A stretch of DNA of 41,117 nucleotides from a candidate division CPR2 bacterium GW2011_GWC2_39_10. GTDB taxonomy: Bacteria > Patescibacteriota > CPR2. The position numbers and the translations under genes are program-made. The stretch's first letter is position 1, and each line of letters begins with the position of its first letter. The notes under the pieces are model-generated. The model was given only the letters and a program-made list of their open reading frames with translations. It made no database searches and was not told the origin of the DNA. The stretch spans positions 16,051 to 57,167 of the forward strand of contig LBVV01000004.1 in NCBI GenBank assembly GCA_000993275.1, written 5' to 3'. Shown here piece by piece: positions 7,929 through 15,920 of the stretch.

Positions 7929-8310
7929 TGCAACAGGTGCGCTGGTAAAACCAATAACAGAAATGATACCCCAACTCTTGATCTTTTTTGGAGTGTTTTA
8001 TTTAATTAATTTTGTATTTTTGGTTCTTTATTTAAAATTTACCAAAAACAAGATATCTTGGCCGGCAGTTTGCTCTATACTTGGGGCATCTGCGGCAATG
8101 ACTTTCGTTTCTTTGCTCGCAGCTTACCGTTTTTTTGACAATTACATCTTTATTTTTCTTGTGACCTTTGTTATTATTGGCCTTACCAATTTTCTTGGTT
8201 CTAAGTTTATTTTAAAATTATCAAATAAGGATACTGCAATTATTTCCCTCTCCCTTCCAATTATTGCAAATCCACTTGTATGGATAACAATATTAGCATG
8301 GTTGATTTAG
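7906..8310 (+). CDS. Small membrane protein (four predicted TM helices)
   Basis: 134 aa, with hydrophobic segments at about 22-43, 51-71, 78-98 and 110-133. The N-terminal 20 residues are polar. The Shine-Dalgarno AAAGGA lies about 7 bases before the ATG. It overlaps its upstream neighbour by 23 bp, and its 3' end overlaps the first codons of pheS. No family is recognised; with the preceding gene it forms a two-gene membrane module upstream of pheST. Confidence 0.7.
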   Translation: MKDGELTSATGALVKPITEMIPQLLIFFGVFYLINFVFLVLYLKFTKNKISWPAVCSILGASAAMTFVSLLAAYRFFDNYIFIFLVTFVIIGLTNFLGSKFILKLSNKDTAIISLSLPIIANPLVWITILAWLI

Positions 8311-9311
8311 AAAATTTATTAAACAAAGCATTAGAAAAAATATCTGCAGCAACTGACGCATTTCAGGTTGAGGATATTAGAATTGCCTATTTGGGACGAA
8401 AAGGCGAGATAACCCTGGCATTTAAAGAACTTCTTGATTTAGAAACGGAAGAAAAAAAAGTTAAAGGGCAAGAGCTTAATACCATAAAAAACATAATAGA
8501 AGCAAGTTTAGAAGAAAAAACAAAGGAACTTCTAGAAAAAGAAAGAAGTGATTTAGAGACAAGGGAATGGATTGATGTAACTTCGCCGGGCGCCAAGCAT
8601 TTAACGGGTCATTCTCATTTGGTAACAAAAACAATTAGAGAAATGATTGATATTTTTTCGCGCTTAGGTTTTGAAGCTGTTGACGGGCCAGAAATAGAAA
8701 CGGATTGGTATAACTTTGAAGCTTTAAATATGCCGAAAGGCCATCCGGTTCGGGATACGCAAGCAACTTTTTTTGTGGATGAAAATTTAGTTTTAAGAAC
8801 TCAGACATCGCCGGTTCAAATTAGGGTAATGCAAAACCAGAAACCGCCGATAAGGGTAATTGTTCCGGGAAAAACCTACAGAAGAGATTATGATGTTACT
8901 CATACTCCGATGTTTCATCAGTTAGAGGGTTTAGTTGTAGATAAGGGAGTAACACTGGCCGATCTAAAAGGCACTATGGAAGTTTTTGTAAAATTATTTT
9001 TTGGTGAAGGCAGAAAAATAAGACTCCGGCCGCATCATTTTGCTTTTACCGAACCGTCAATTGAGTTAGATATTTCCTGCGGAATATGCACGGGAAACGG
9101 TTGTCGGGCTTGCAAGTATACCGGTTGGCTAGAGATTGCCGGTGCCGGAATGGTGCATCCAAATGTTCTGCGAAACGGCGGAATAGATCCGGCGGAATAT
9201 CAGGGCTTTGCTTTTGGTTTCGGCATAGAGCGCCCGGCCATGCTAAGGCATAATATTGATGATTTAAGACTATTTTTTGACAATGATTTAAGGTTTTTGG
9301 AGCAATTTTGA
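8298..9311 (+). CDS. pheS: Phenylalanyl-tRNA synthetase alpha subunit
   Basis: Catalytic subunit of the (alpha-beta)2 PheRS, charging tRNA-Phe. About 337 aa. An N-terminal coiled coil (about 1-90) is followed by the class II core: TGHSHLVTKTIREMIDIFSRLGFE, motif 2 around PGKTYRRDYDVTHTPMFHQLEGLVVD, and motif 3 FGFGIERPAMLRHNIDDLRLF. A four-cysteine segment (CGICTGNGCRACKYTG) before the motif GAGMVHPNVL is found in many bacterial PheS. Start: ATG 8298 gives the usual PheS N-terminus and has a leaderless-type TTGCAA (8264-8269) / AACAAT (8286-8291) ahead; ATG 8280 in the same frame is the alternative. It overlaps the upstream membrane-protein gene. Confidence 0.96.
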   Translation: MVDLENLLNKALEKISAATDAFQVEDIRIAYLGRKGEITLAFKELLDLETEEKKVKGQELNTIKNIIEASLEEKTKELLEKERSDLETREWIDVTSPGAKHLTGHSHLVTKTIREMIDIFSRLGFEAVDGPEIETDWYNFEALNMPKGHPVRDTQATFFVDENLVLRTQTSPVQIRVMQNQKPPIRVIVPGKTYRRDYDVTHTPMFHQLEGLVVDKGVTLADLKGTMEVFVKLFFGEGRKIRLRPHHFAFTEPSIELDISCGICTGNGCRACKYTGWLEIAGAGMVHPNVLRNGGIDPAEYQGFAFGFGIERPAMLRHNIDDLRLFFDNDLRFLEQF

Positions 9312-9357
9312 GGTTAGGTAGTCAGTTTAATTAGTTAAGCAGTTAATTAGGAAAATA

Positions 9358-9735
9358 ATGGCGACTGGGCTAGAAAATTTGAAAATATATCAGATTGCAG
9401 AAGGTTTGGAGATTGGGGTGCATGATTTAACAAAAGAATTTCCTAAAGATGAACAATATCGTAGCGTGGATCAACTAAGAAGATCATCAGCTTCGGTTTC
9501 GAATAATATTGCGGAGAGTTATGGTCGTTATTCGCATCAAGAGAAAATTCGAATGCTTATTATTGCCAGAGGTGAGGCTGAAGAGACGAAAAGAAATATA
9601 ATTAGATCATATAAAAAGGATTTTATTTCCGAGGAAGTAGCAAATAACTTTGCGAACGAATACACAGAATTATTAAAAGGAATTAACGGGTATATAAGAT
9701 TTTTAAGAAACCAGAAAAACCAATTAACTATTTAA
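9358..9735 (+). CDS. Four-helix-bundle protein (S23/IVS family)
   Basis: 125 aa, matching the four-helix-bundle family (TIGR02436) first seen as ORFs in 23S rRNA intervening sequences. Features seen: ENLKIYQIAEGLEIGVHDLTKEFPKDEQY, then the characteristic LRRSSASVSNNIAESYGRYSHQEKIRMLIIARGEAEETK, then a C-terminal helix. Molecular function is not established; some relatives (bAvd) are accessory proteins of diversity-generating retroelements, but no reverse transcriptase or variable repeat is in this window. It sits between pheS and pheT, 46 bp after and 21 bp before. The bases just before its ATG (AATTAGGAAAATA) resemble those before the pheT ATG (AACTAGGAAACTAAC), as if a ribosome-binding segment was duplicated on insertion. 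Confidence 0.9.
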   Translation: MATGLENLKIYQIAEGLEIGVHDLTKEFPKDEQYRSVDQLRRSSASVSNNIAESYGRYSHQEKIRMLIIARGEAEETKRNIIRSYKKDFISEEVANNFANEYTELLKGINGYIRFLRNQKNQLTI

Positions 9736-9756
9736 CTAATCAACTAGGAAACTAAC

Positions 9757-12123
9757 ATGCGAATACCTACTAACTGGCTAAAAGAATATGTAAAAACTTC
9801 AAAAAGCGATAAGGAAATTGCTGATATCTTAACCATGTCCGGTACTGAAGTGGAAAAGATTGAAAGCCACGGGATAACCTGGAGTGGAGTTGTTGTAGCC
9901 GAAGTCATAGAAATCGAAAAACATCCCAATGCGGACAAATTAAGATTAGTAACGGTAAATATCGGAAACAAATCGCAGAAGGTTGTTTGCGGCGCATCGA
10001 ACATTGAGGTAGGTCAAAAAATTGCCTTTGCAAAAGAAGGGGCAAAATTAGGAGAATTTGAACTAAAAAGGGTAAACATAAGGGGGGTAGAATCATCCGG
10101 AATGTGCTGCAGCGAAGCCGAACTTGGCTTATCTGCAGAAGCAAAAGGTATTATGGTTCTAGACTCATCCGCTACAGTCGGAATTCCTTTAGAAGAAGCC
10201 CTAAACATTGGCGAGTCGGTAATTGAAGCAGAAATTACGCCAAACAGAGGAGACGAGTTGTCAATAACAGGACTTGCCAGAGAAGTTTTTGCAGTTACCG
10301 GAGAAGAGTTTAATCTGCCCGAAATTTCAGTTACAGAAATCGATTTAAAATCATCTTCGGATATTGCCGTGGAAATTTTAGATAATGAACTTTGCCCACA
10401 GTATCTCGCGCGCGTTTTAGAAATTGATGAAATTTCCCAGTCTCCGGAATGGCTAAAAAAACACATAGAAGCTGCCGGAGTTAAAACTATAAATTTGGTT
10501 GTAGATATCACTAATTACGTAATGCTGGAAATGGGTCAGCCGTTGCATGCCTTCGATTATAATTCAATCGAAGATAAAAAAATTGTTATAAGGCGGGCCA
10601 ATAAGGATGAAATAATAGAAACTTTGGACGGTGAAAAAAGAAAGCTGGATGAAACAATGCTGGTTATTGCCGATAATAAAAAAGCCATTGCCATTGCCGG
10701 AGTAATGGGCGGAAAAAACAGCGAAATTTCAGCAAATACTAAAAAAATTGTGTTAGAATCGGCCACTTTTAATAAAGTACAAGTACGAAGAACATCGGAT
10801 AAACTGGCTTTAAGAACGGAAGCGGTTGTGAGATTTGAAAAAGGATTGCCTTTAAATTTGGCGCAGATTGCGATTGATAGGGCGGCAATGCTACTTCAAC
10901 AAATTGGCGGCGCCCGGATTTATGATGGCACAGTAAGTGTTGGTTTAAATAAAGAACCGGAGAAAGAAATAGAATTAAAAATTGGTGATATCGAGAAAAA
11001 ACTTGGTGTTATAATGGCTGCTGAGGAAGCGGGCAAGTATTTGGAAAGACTTGGTTTTGAAGTAAAAACTTACGAAGATTTTACGAATGTTTCGGTGCCG
11101 TGGTGGAGGCCGGACGTTAATATTTCGGAAGATTTACTGGAAGAAATTATTAGAATTTATGGTTTAAACAATATTACGTCTTCACTACCATCTATGGAGC
11201 TACCCAGTCCAAACTTAAATAAGCCGTTGAAAGTTGAATATTTAATTCGCGATATTCTTTTGGGGGCGGGTTTTTCAGAAATAATCAACTATTCTTTCTA
11301 TTCACCCGAAAACGCAAAAAAAGTTGGTTTTGATGATAAGAATTTAATCAAAATTGCAAATCCTATAAATTCCGACATGGAAATTATGCGACCGTCAATG
11401 CTACCGTCAATCCTAAACTCAATTTCCAAAAACGAGCGCAATTACAACTATATAAAAATTTATGAGTTGGGAAAGACTTATTTGCCGGGCGAAGAAATGC
11501 CAATAGAAGACAAACACCTAACGCTAGCAATTTCCGGCATAAATGACGAGAAAGTAATATATTCTGACGGCAAAGCTTTTTACCTGTTAAAAGGAGCATT
11601 AGAATTGATTTTTGCCGAAATTGGAATTAAAAATTTCTCATTAAAGCAGACTAAAATAGACCAATATCATCCCGGCAGAACAGCAAGAATAATTGTAGGA
11701 GATAAAAATATTGGCACAATTGGTGAAATTCATCCCGATCTCCAGATTGCATACGGACTAAAACGGCCGGTTGCTATCGCGGACTTATTATTTGATGAAT
11801 TAGTCGATTTGGTAAATTTAGTGCCTGTTTATAAGCAAATACCAAAGCTGCCAATTGTTCACCGAGATTTGTCGTTTATTATTGATGAAAAAATTTACTA
11901 TGAAGATGTCTCAGAAAAATTAATTAATGTGGCAAAAGAGCTAAATAAAATTGAGCTTCTGGATGTTTATGCGGGGCTTGAAGAACCGGGGAAAATCAGC
12001 AAAACCGTAAGACTCTATTTCCAGCCGGAAGCTAAAACTTTTTCTGAAGAGGAAATAAATGCTCTTTTGGGTAATGTAATGCATGTTTTAAAAGAAGAAT
12101 TTGAGGCTGTCGTAAGAGTTTAA
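9757..12123 (+). CDS. pheT: Phenylalanyl-tRNA synthetase beta subunit
   Basis: 788 aa, full length. Order: B1 and an EMAP/OB-type tRNA-binding domain at about 40-150 (VVVAEVIEIEKHPNADKLRLVTV, VVCGASNIEVGQKIAFA); the B3/B4 editing region at about 205-380 (NLVVDITNYVMLEMGQPLHAFDY); B5 at about 395-475 (VPWWRPDVNISEDLLEEIIRIYG); the catalytic-like core; and a C-terminal ferredoxin-like anticodon-binding domain at about 695-788 (LPIVHRDLSFIIDEK). It forms PheRS with the alpha subunit. Shine-Dalgarno AGGAAA lies 9 bases before the ATG. It is separated from pheS only by the four-helix-bundle gene and is probably one transcript. Confidence 0.97.
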   Translation: MRIPTNWLKEYVKTSKSDKEIADILTMSGTEVEKIESHGITWSGVVVAEVIEIEKHPNADKLRLVTVNIGNKSQKVVCGASNIEVGQKIAFAKEGAKLGEFELKRVNIRGVESSGMCCSEAELGLSAEAKGIMVLDSSATVGIPLEEALNIGESVIEAEITPNRGDELSITGLAREVFAVTGEEFNLPEISVTEIDLKSSSDIAVEILDNELCPQYLARVLEIDEISQSPEWLKKHIEAAGVKTINLVVDITNYVMLEMGQPLHAFDYNSIEDKKIVIRRANKDEIIETLDGEKRKLDETMLVIADNKKAIAIAGVMGGKNSEISANTKKIVLESATFNKVQVRRTSDKLALRTEAVVRFEKGLPLNLAQIAIDRAAMLLQQIGGARIYDGTVSVGLNKEPEKEIELKIGDIEKKLGVIMAAEEAGKYLERLGFEVKTYEDFTNVSVPWWRPDVNISEDLLEEIIRIYGLNNITSSLPSMELPSPNLNKPLKVEYLIRDILLGAGFSEIINYSFYSPENAKKVGFDDKNLIKIANPINSDMEIMRPSMLPSILNSISKNERNYNYIKIYELGKTYLPGEEMPIEDKHLTLAISGINDEKVIYSDGKAFYLLKGALELIFAEIGIKNFSLKQTKIDQYHPGRTARIIVGDKNIGTIGEIHPDLQIAYGLKRPVAIADLLFDELVDLVNLVPVYKQIPKLPIVHRDLSFIIDEKIYYEDVSEKLINVAKELNKIELLDVYAGLEEPGKISKTVRLYFQPEAKTFSEEEINALLGNVMHVLKEEFEAVVRV

Positions 12124-12169
12124 ATCTTAAAATTATTTTCCTGAACTACCCCCCCCCACTTTCCATGTT

Positions 12170-12226
12170 GTCATTCCCGCCTGTCTCGTTTGGTACTCGC
12201 CAAGACGGGCGTAGGCGGGAATCCAG
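12170..12226. repeat. REP-like palindromic repeat (long form)
   Basis: 'GTCATTCCCGCCTGTCTCG...CAAGACGGGCGTAGGCGGGAATCCAG' forms a nested hairpin (CCCGCCTGTCT against AGACGGGCG..GGCGGGA). A nearly identical copy lies at 39478-39534. It is followed by a 'CCTGAATCAAGTTCAGGATGACGAA' unit (about 12237-12262) of a related repeat type. Confidence 0.75.
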
Positions 12227-12339
12227 AGGGAATGGATCCTGAATCAAGTTCAGGATGACGAATCTAAGGTTTATGGCAAATATCTAAACAAGCTGTTTAC
12301 TAAGGATTTAAAAAGAGTACGCGAGTCAGACTTTTTTCC

Positions 12340-12375
12340 TTGTAAAAAAAGCAATTTTAGTTCAAAATATAAGGG
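12340..12375 (+). promoter_or_regulatory. Promoter of L,D-transpeptidase gene, leaderless arrangement
   Basis: TTGTAA (12340-12345), a 17-bp spacer and CAAAAT (12363-12368) predict a start on base 12375, the G of the GTG initiator. Confidence 0.5.
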
Positions 12376-14009
12376 TGAGTGGAAAAAATTTCGGCAACTC
12401 TAATAAGCCTAGAGACAGTAGGGTATTTAAGGGCGAGGTTTCTAATAATGACCTTACTAACTTTTTATTGAGCGCAGAAAATTTAGCGAAGATAAAGGAC
12501 AATCTGGGGGAAGTTTCATCGGTACCCGAAACGCCCGAAATTGAAAACATCGAATTATCAAATGGAAAAGAGACAAACAAAGTGCAAGTTTCTAAAGATA
12601 AGCCGAAATATAAATTTAATAAAAAATTAGTTTTTCAAAATGTTCTGCTTTGTCTTTCTTTAATTTTGGTATTTAGTTTACCGGCCGTGGTTTTTGGTTT
12701 TCAATTGGCATACTCCGGTAAGGTAATTACCAATGCTAGTCTTTTTGAAGAGAATTTACAGGGCAAAACTTCGGACGAAATAAAAGCTATTGTTGACAGC
12801 AAATTGGACGGATATAAAATTTCTGTCAAAAGCGGTAGCTTTACAAAAGACTACTCTCTTGATGATTTAGATGTCAGTAATAATTCAGACGTATTAATTA
12901 AAGACTTAATGGCAAACGGACGCAATGGAAGTTTTTGGGCTAATAACAGCTATTTTTTAAAACAATTTGCCGGTAAGATTAATTTAATTTCGTCGCCGGT
13001 AAAAGAGTATAGTTTAAATTTTAATTTTAACAGCAAGCAAATTGGATCCGAAATAACCGGTTTGGCGCCCAATTTTTCTACTTCAGAAAATTTGGTGGTA
13101 AGGGGAATAGAATCTATCGCTCAGCCACCAAACATGGACGAAAGGTTCTATCAACAGGTGTTTTTATACCGATTCTCCGAGGATTTAAAAACATTCGGCA
13201 ACGTTTCTTTGCCGGACACTTATTTTAATACCCAAGGTTTTTCTTCAGTTCAAAAACTGGTCAACAAAAGTATCGTGTTAAAAAAGGATGATAAAATTAT
13301 AAACGTTGGCTCGTTGGATATTACAAGATTTATCGTTTTTGATAACAACTTAAGTCCTAAAATAGACGAGGCCAAAATTGAAGTTTATATAAATGATGTG
13401 GTGGTAAGGCAAATAAACATTGCGCCGGAAAATAAAAAAATTAAAGTGGAAAATTTTTCTAAGGAAACCGTAATAAGCGAGGGCAAGCCGGGACTTGCTG
13501 TTGATGTTCCCAATTTGAAACAATCAATAGCCTCGGCAATCAAAGAGAGTCAACCCGAAGTTATTATTAAAACAAATGTTGTCCAGCCTCCGGTTGATAG
13601 GGAAGACATTATTGTGCCGGATTGGACAAAATACATCGATATTAACCTTTCTACTCAAACAATGACCGCTTTTGATAAAAATGTTCAGGTTGGTCAATGG
13701 AAAATTACCTCGGGTTCAAATTATCACCCTACACCCGCAGGCGTTACATATATTTTTGGTAAAACGGCAATTACAAGAATGTGGGGCGGCACGCCGGGGA
13801 TAGATTATTACGATCTGCCAAATGTCCATTGGGTTACTTGGTTTAGGGCCGGAGGGTATGCAATTCACGAGGCTTATTGGAGAAGTGCTTTTGGCGGGCA
13901 AGATTACAAATGGAACGGGTCCCACGGATGCATTAACGCTCCAATTGACGTTGCTAAATATATTTACGATTGGGCGCCAATCGGTACTCCGGTAGTTGTT
14001 CATTACTAA
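12375..14009 (+). CDS. Membrane-anchored L,D-transpeptidase (YkuD domain)
   Basis: 544 aa with a GTG start. A cytoplasmic N-terminus (about 1-83) is followed by a TM helix (about 84-112, VLLCLSLILVFSLPAVVFG) and a large extracytoplasmic part. The latter carries repeated domains of the putative peptidoglycan-binding type (about 115-400) and a C-terminal YkuD catalytic domain (about 415-544). The active-site signature is intact: IHEAYWRSAFGG and SHGCINAPIDVAKYIYDW, with catalytic Cys near residue 519. Such enzymes make 3-3 peptidoglycan crosslinks or attach proteins to the wall, so the cell probably has a peptidoglycan wall. A VanW-type lipoprotein role is excluded by the YkuD motif. Confidence 0.9.
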   Translation: MSGKNFGNSNKPRDSRVFKGEVSNNDLTNFLLSAENLAKIKDNLGEVSSVPETPEIENIELSNGKETNKVQVSKDKPKYKFNKKLVFQNVLLCLSLILVFSLPAVVFGFQLAYSGKVITNASLFEENLQGKTSDEIKAIVDSKLDGYKISVKSGSFTKDYSLDDLDVSNNSDVLIKDLMANGRNGSFWANNSYFLKQFAGKINLISSPVKEYSLNFNFNSKQIGSEITGLAPNFSTSENLVVRGIESIAQPPNMDERFYQQVFLYRFSEDLKTFGNVSLPDTYFNTQGFSSVQKLVNKSIVLKKDDKIINVGSLDITRFIVFDNNLSPKIDEAKIEVYINDVVVRQINIAPENKKIKVENFSKETVISEGKPGLAVDVPNLKQSIASAIKESQPEVIIKTNVVQPPVDREDIIVPDWTKYIDINLSTQTMTAFDKNVQVGQWKITSGSNYHPTPAGVTYIFGKTAITRMWGGTPGIDYYDLPNVHWVTWFRAGGYAIHEAYWRSAFGGQDYKWNGSHGCINAPIDVAKYIYDWAPIGTPVVVHY

Positions 14010-14095
14010 GTAAAAAGTAAGTGCCTATTTTAATATTATCTGTTAAAATGCTTTTAATTGGATCTTGAAAACTTAGAAAAAAAGGGTTGATTTGT

Positions 14096-14521
14096 GTGAG
14101 AGATGGCTCGCGTTATTCGATCGAATGCTATAATATTAATAACGCATATGCAAAGCATTTAGGATGCATTTGTCAGAGTGGCTATAAAACCATTACCGAA
14201 GCAAAAAAAATTTTAGACAAACTGATGCCTTATGAGGTTGAGAATTATTTTGGAGTAGATTTTTTAAGCATCCATCATAAGTTGGTTATCTACGATCATG
14301 AAAATTGCTACAATAACCGCGAAAGTAATTGTTTCTGTCCTTCATGTATCCCAACGTTTTACAAAACGGAGAATCATGGTTTTGCAACTTATAAGCTAGG
14401 GCTTGCAGTTTTTACCGAACAAGATATGGAAGAATTTATTGAAACGATTCTGACAGAAACCATTAAACATATGGTTAATTCTCAAATAGGAGAAATAAAA
14501 AAGAACATTATCAAGTTTTGA
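14096..14521 (+). CDS. Cysteine-rich hypothetical protein
   Basis: About 141 aa, family not recognised. Cysteines cluster as HLGCICQSG near residue 20 and as CYNNRESNCFCPSCIPTF near residue 75, interspersed with His (SIHHKLVIYDHENC). This suggests a metal site, most likely zinc. The C-terminal third is helical and acidic. No signal peptide or TM. Start: GTG 14096 has GGG preceded by A's nine bases upstream; a TTG at 14087 in frame abuts that purine run and is less likely. A -10-like TAAAAT with upstream TG lies at 14044-14049. A strong terminator follows. Confidence 0.6.
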   Translation: MRDGSRYSIECYNINNAYAKHLGCICQSGYKTITEAKKILDKLMPYEVENYFGVDFLSIHHKLVIYDHENCYNNRESNCFCPSCIPTFYKTENHGFATYKLGLAVFTEQDMEEFIETILTETIKHMVNSQIGEIKKNIIKF

Positions 14522-14535
14522 ATTAAAGTTTTTCG

Positions 14536-14559
14536 GGAGCCAAAATTGGCTCCTTTTTT
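14536..14559 (+). terminator. Intrinsic terminator
   Basis: GGAGCC-(6 nt)-GGCTCC stem (14536-14553) followed by six T's, 15 bp after the cysteine-rich gene. Confidence 0.85.
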
Positions 14560-14560
14560 A

Positions 14561-14589
14561 TTGACAGATCCTTGTTTCTATGGTAATAT
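14561..14589 (+). promoter_or_regulatory. Strong promoter of the repeat lipoprotein gene
   Basis: Perfect TTGACA (14561-14566), a 17-bp spacer and TAATAT (14584-14589). Start near 14596, giving a ~75-nt leader with Shine-Dalgarno AAGGAGG. Confidence 0.8.
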
Positions 14590-14670
14590 TTATGACGTTA
14601 AAATGATTGAGCTTTAAGAAAAGAATAAAAATACAAACATAGCGATGGAAAAGACTTAAGGAGGATGGGA

Positions 14671-15672
14671 ATGAGTATTAAAAAGATTGTTTCGGGATTG
14701 CTTGTTTTGGTGTTACTTCTTGGAGCTTCGTTAATCATTACTGGCTGCGGGGAGCTTGGTACTGGCGCCGGCATTTTAGGGCGCAAGACCTCAAGGATTA
14801 CCGGACAAGAGTATGTTGTAAATATGCCCTCCCAAGTTCAAAGAATTATCTGGGTAGACTTTACGTCCGGTGGTTTTATGACTACTAAGAACGTGACCTT
14901 TATCGATAACGTTAACGAGTATTATACTCTTGAGATCAATGATCTTGATATCTTTCAGGGTATAATTCACTGGCTTAAGCCGGGCAGCGAAGAGAAAGAA
15001 AGCTGGACTTCAAAGCGAGGCTTTACCTCAAGGTATAATGGCCGCGTTACTAATATTGCGCTGCCGGATGACTTTAAGGTAATGCTTTCTGTATCCGTTA
15101 AATCTAACGGTACTAAGGACATCACCTATATAAGTAATTCCGGTCAGAACAAGTCCAAAGAATACAAGGATCTTTCGCCATTCGACGGCAGCATCATTTG
15201 GTCTAAGACCGGCGGCGATACAGTAGAAAAATTCTTCTTTGGAAGAAGTCTCTCTAGATTTACCGGCAAACCGATTAGGATCAAAGTGCCCGATAACTTC
15301 CATAAGATGGTAGGCGTTGACTTTACCGAGTCTGATGAAAACACCATCAAAAATATTACCTTCATGGCTACCGATGAGCGCTACTATACTACAGAGATCA
15401 AAGATTCGGGCATCTTTGAGGGTTCAATTGCCTGGGTTGCAACGGGTAAGGGCAACAAATTTTACCAATCCCGCAATCTTTCTCGAATTGGCCTGGGTGC
15501 TAGTGAGATCGGTGTTCCGGAAGATTTTAAGGAAATGATTAGCGTTAGCATCAAGCCGAGCGGCATGAAAGATCTTGTTTATCTGTCAACCGATGGTCAG
15601 GTTAAAGCCCAAGAATATGCGGACTTTAGTATGCTTCAGGGACGCATGATTTTTAAGATCGAAAAGCAGTAA
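14671..15672 (+). CDS. Lipoprotein with four internal repeats, unknown family
   Basis: 333 aa. A signal peptide (KKIVSGLLVLVLLLGASLIITGC) ends in a lipobox ITG|C, so it is predicted to be lipid-anchored at the membrane exterior. The mature part is four ~70-residue repeats, each starting SR(I/Y/F) and ending in an 'F.G.I.W'-like block. Repeats 1 and 3 match each other (VDFT..KN(V/I)TF...YYT.EI.D..IF.G.I.W). Repeats 2 and 4 match each other (VSVK.(N/S)G.KD..Y.S..GQ.K..EY.D.S...G.I). The arrangement is therefore ABAB, a duplicated pair of beta-rich modules. ATG 14671 is preferred because AAGGAGG sits six bases upstream; ATG 14665 directly abuts that site. Codon usage (many C/G-ending codons) differs somewhat from its neighbours. 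Function is unknown; it is probably a well-expressed envelope protein. Confidence 0.8.
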   Translation: MSIKKIVSGLLVLVLLLGASLIITGCGELGTGAGILGRKTSRITGQEYVVNMPSQVQRIIWVDFTSGGFMTTKNVTFIDNVNEYYTLEINDLDIFQGIIHWLKPGSEEKESWTSKRGFTSRYNGRVTNIALPDDFKVMLSVSVKSNGTKDITYISNSGQNKSKEYKDLSPFDGSIIWSKTGGDTVEKFFFGRSLSRFTGKPIRIKVPDNFHKMVGVDFTESDENTIKNITFMATDERYYTTEIKDSGIFEGSIAWVATGKGNKFYQSRNLSRIGLGASEIGVPEDFKEMISVSIKPSGMKDLVYLSTDGQVKAQEYADFSMLQGRMIFKIEKQ

Positions 15673-15686
15673 GTTATACGATTTTA

Positions 15687-15712
15687 AGGAGCCTTTAAGG
15701 GCTCCTTTTTTT
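15687..15712 (+). terminator. Intrinsic terminator of lipoprotein gene
   Basis: AAGGAGCC-(4-5 nt)-GGGCTCCTT stem followed by a run of T's, 15 bp after the stop. Confidence 0.85.
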
Positions 15713-15722
15713 AAACTTTTTT

Positions 15723-15758
15723 TTGACTAAAGTGAGTAATTATGCTAAAATTTTTTCA
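15723..15758 (+). promoter_or_regulatory. leuA promoter
   Basis: TTGACT (15723-15728), a 17-bp spacer and extended -10 TGC-TAAAAT (15743-15751). Predicted start 15758, two bases before the ATG of the leader peptide. Confidence 0.75.
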
Positions 15759-15759
15759 T

Positions 15760-15825
15760 ATGAAAACTATTAATCAATCATTATTGCTGCTCGGTTTATT
15801 TACTTGTTTCCCTTTGGGGGGTTGA
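15760..15825 (+). CDS. Leucine leader peptide of leuA attenuator (21 aa)
   Basis: A 21-codon ORF begins MKTINQS, then has four consecutive leucine codons (TTA TTG CTG CTC, 15781-15792). Two more Leu codons follow in the remaining 10 residues before TGA. It starts two bases after the predicted transcription start, so it would be translated without a Shine-Dalgarno. A Leu-rich leader ORF between a promoter and a terminator upstream of leuA matches the logic of classical transcription attenuation (enterobacterial leuL has four tandem Leu codons). When charged tRNA-Leu is scarce, the ribosome would stall at the Leu run and prevent the terminator. Too short for usual gene callers. Confidence 0.75.
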   Translation: MKTINQSLLLLGLFTCFPLGG

Positions 15826-15861
15826 TTTAAGAGTTTTCAAAAAAGTTTAAAGTAAAAATTG

Positions 15862-15883
15862 CCTTCCATCGGGAAGGTTTTTT
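15862..15883 (+). terminator. leuA attenuator terminator
   Basis: CCTTCC-ATCG-GGAAGG stem (15862-15877) followed by six T's, located between the leader peptide and leuA and 38 bp before the leuA ATG. Terminating ahead of the gene only makes sense as attenuation. A G-run in the leader peptide stop region (15816-15821) could pair with CCTTCC (with G-U pairs) as a weak antiterminator; that pairing is inference. Confidence 0.75.
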
Positions 15884-15920
15884 AGTATCGAACCTTAAAA
15901 AATTAGAGGAGGAGATTAAG

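Noticed and set aside
9358-9735. bAvd accessory protein of a diversity-generating retroelement
   Set aside because: Same fold family, but no reverse transcriptase, template repeat or variable repeat is in the window.
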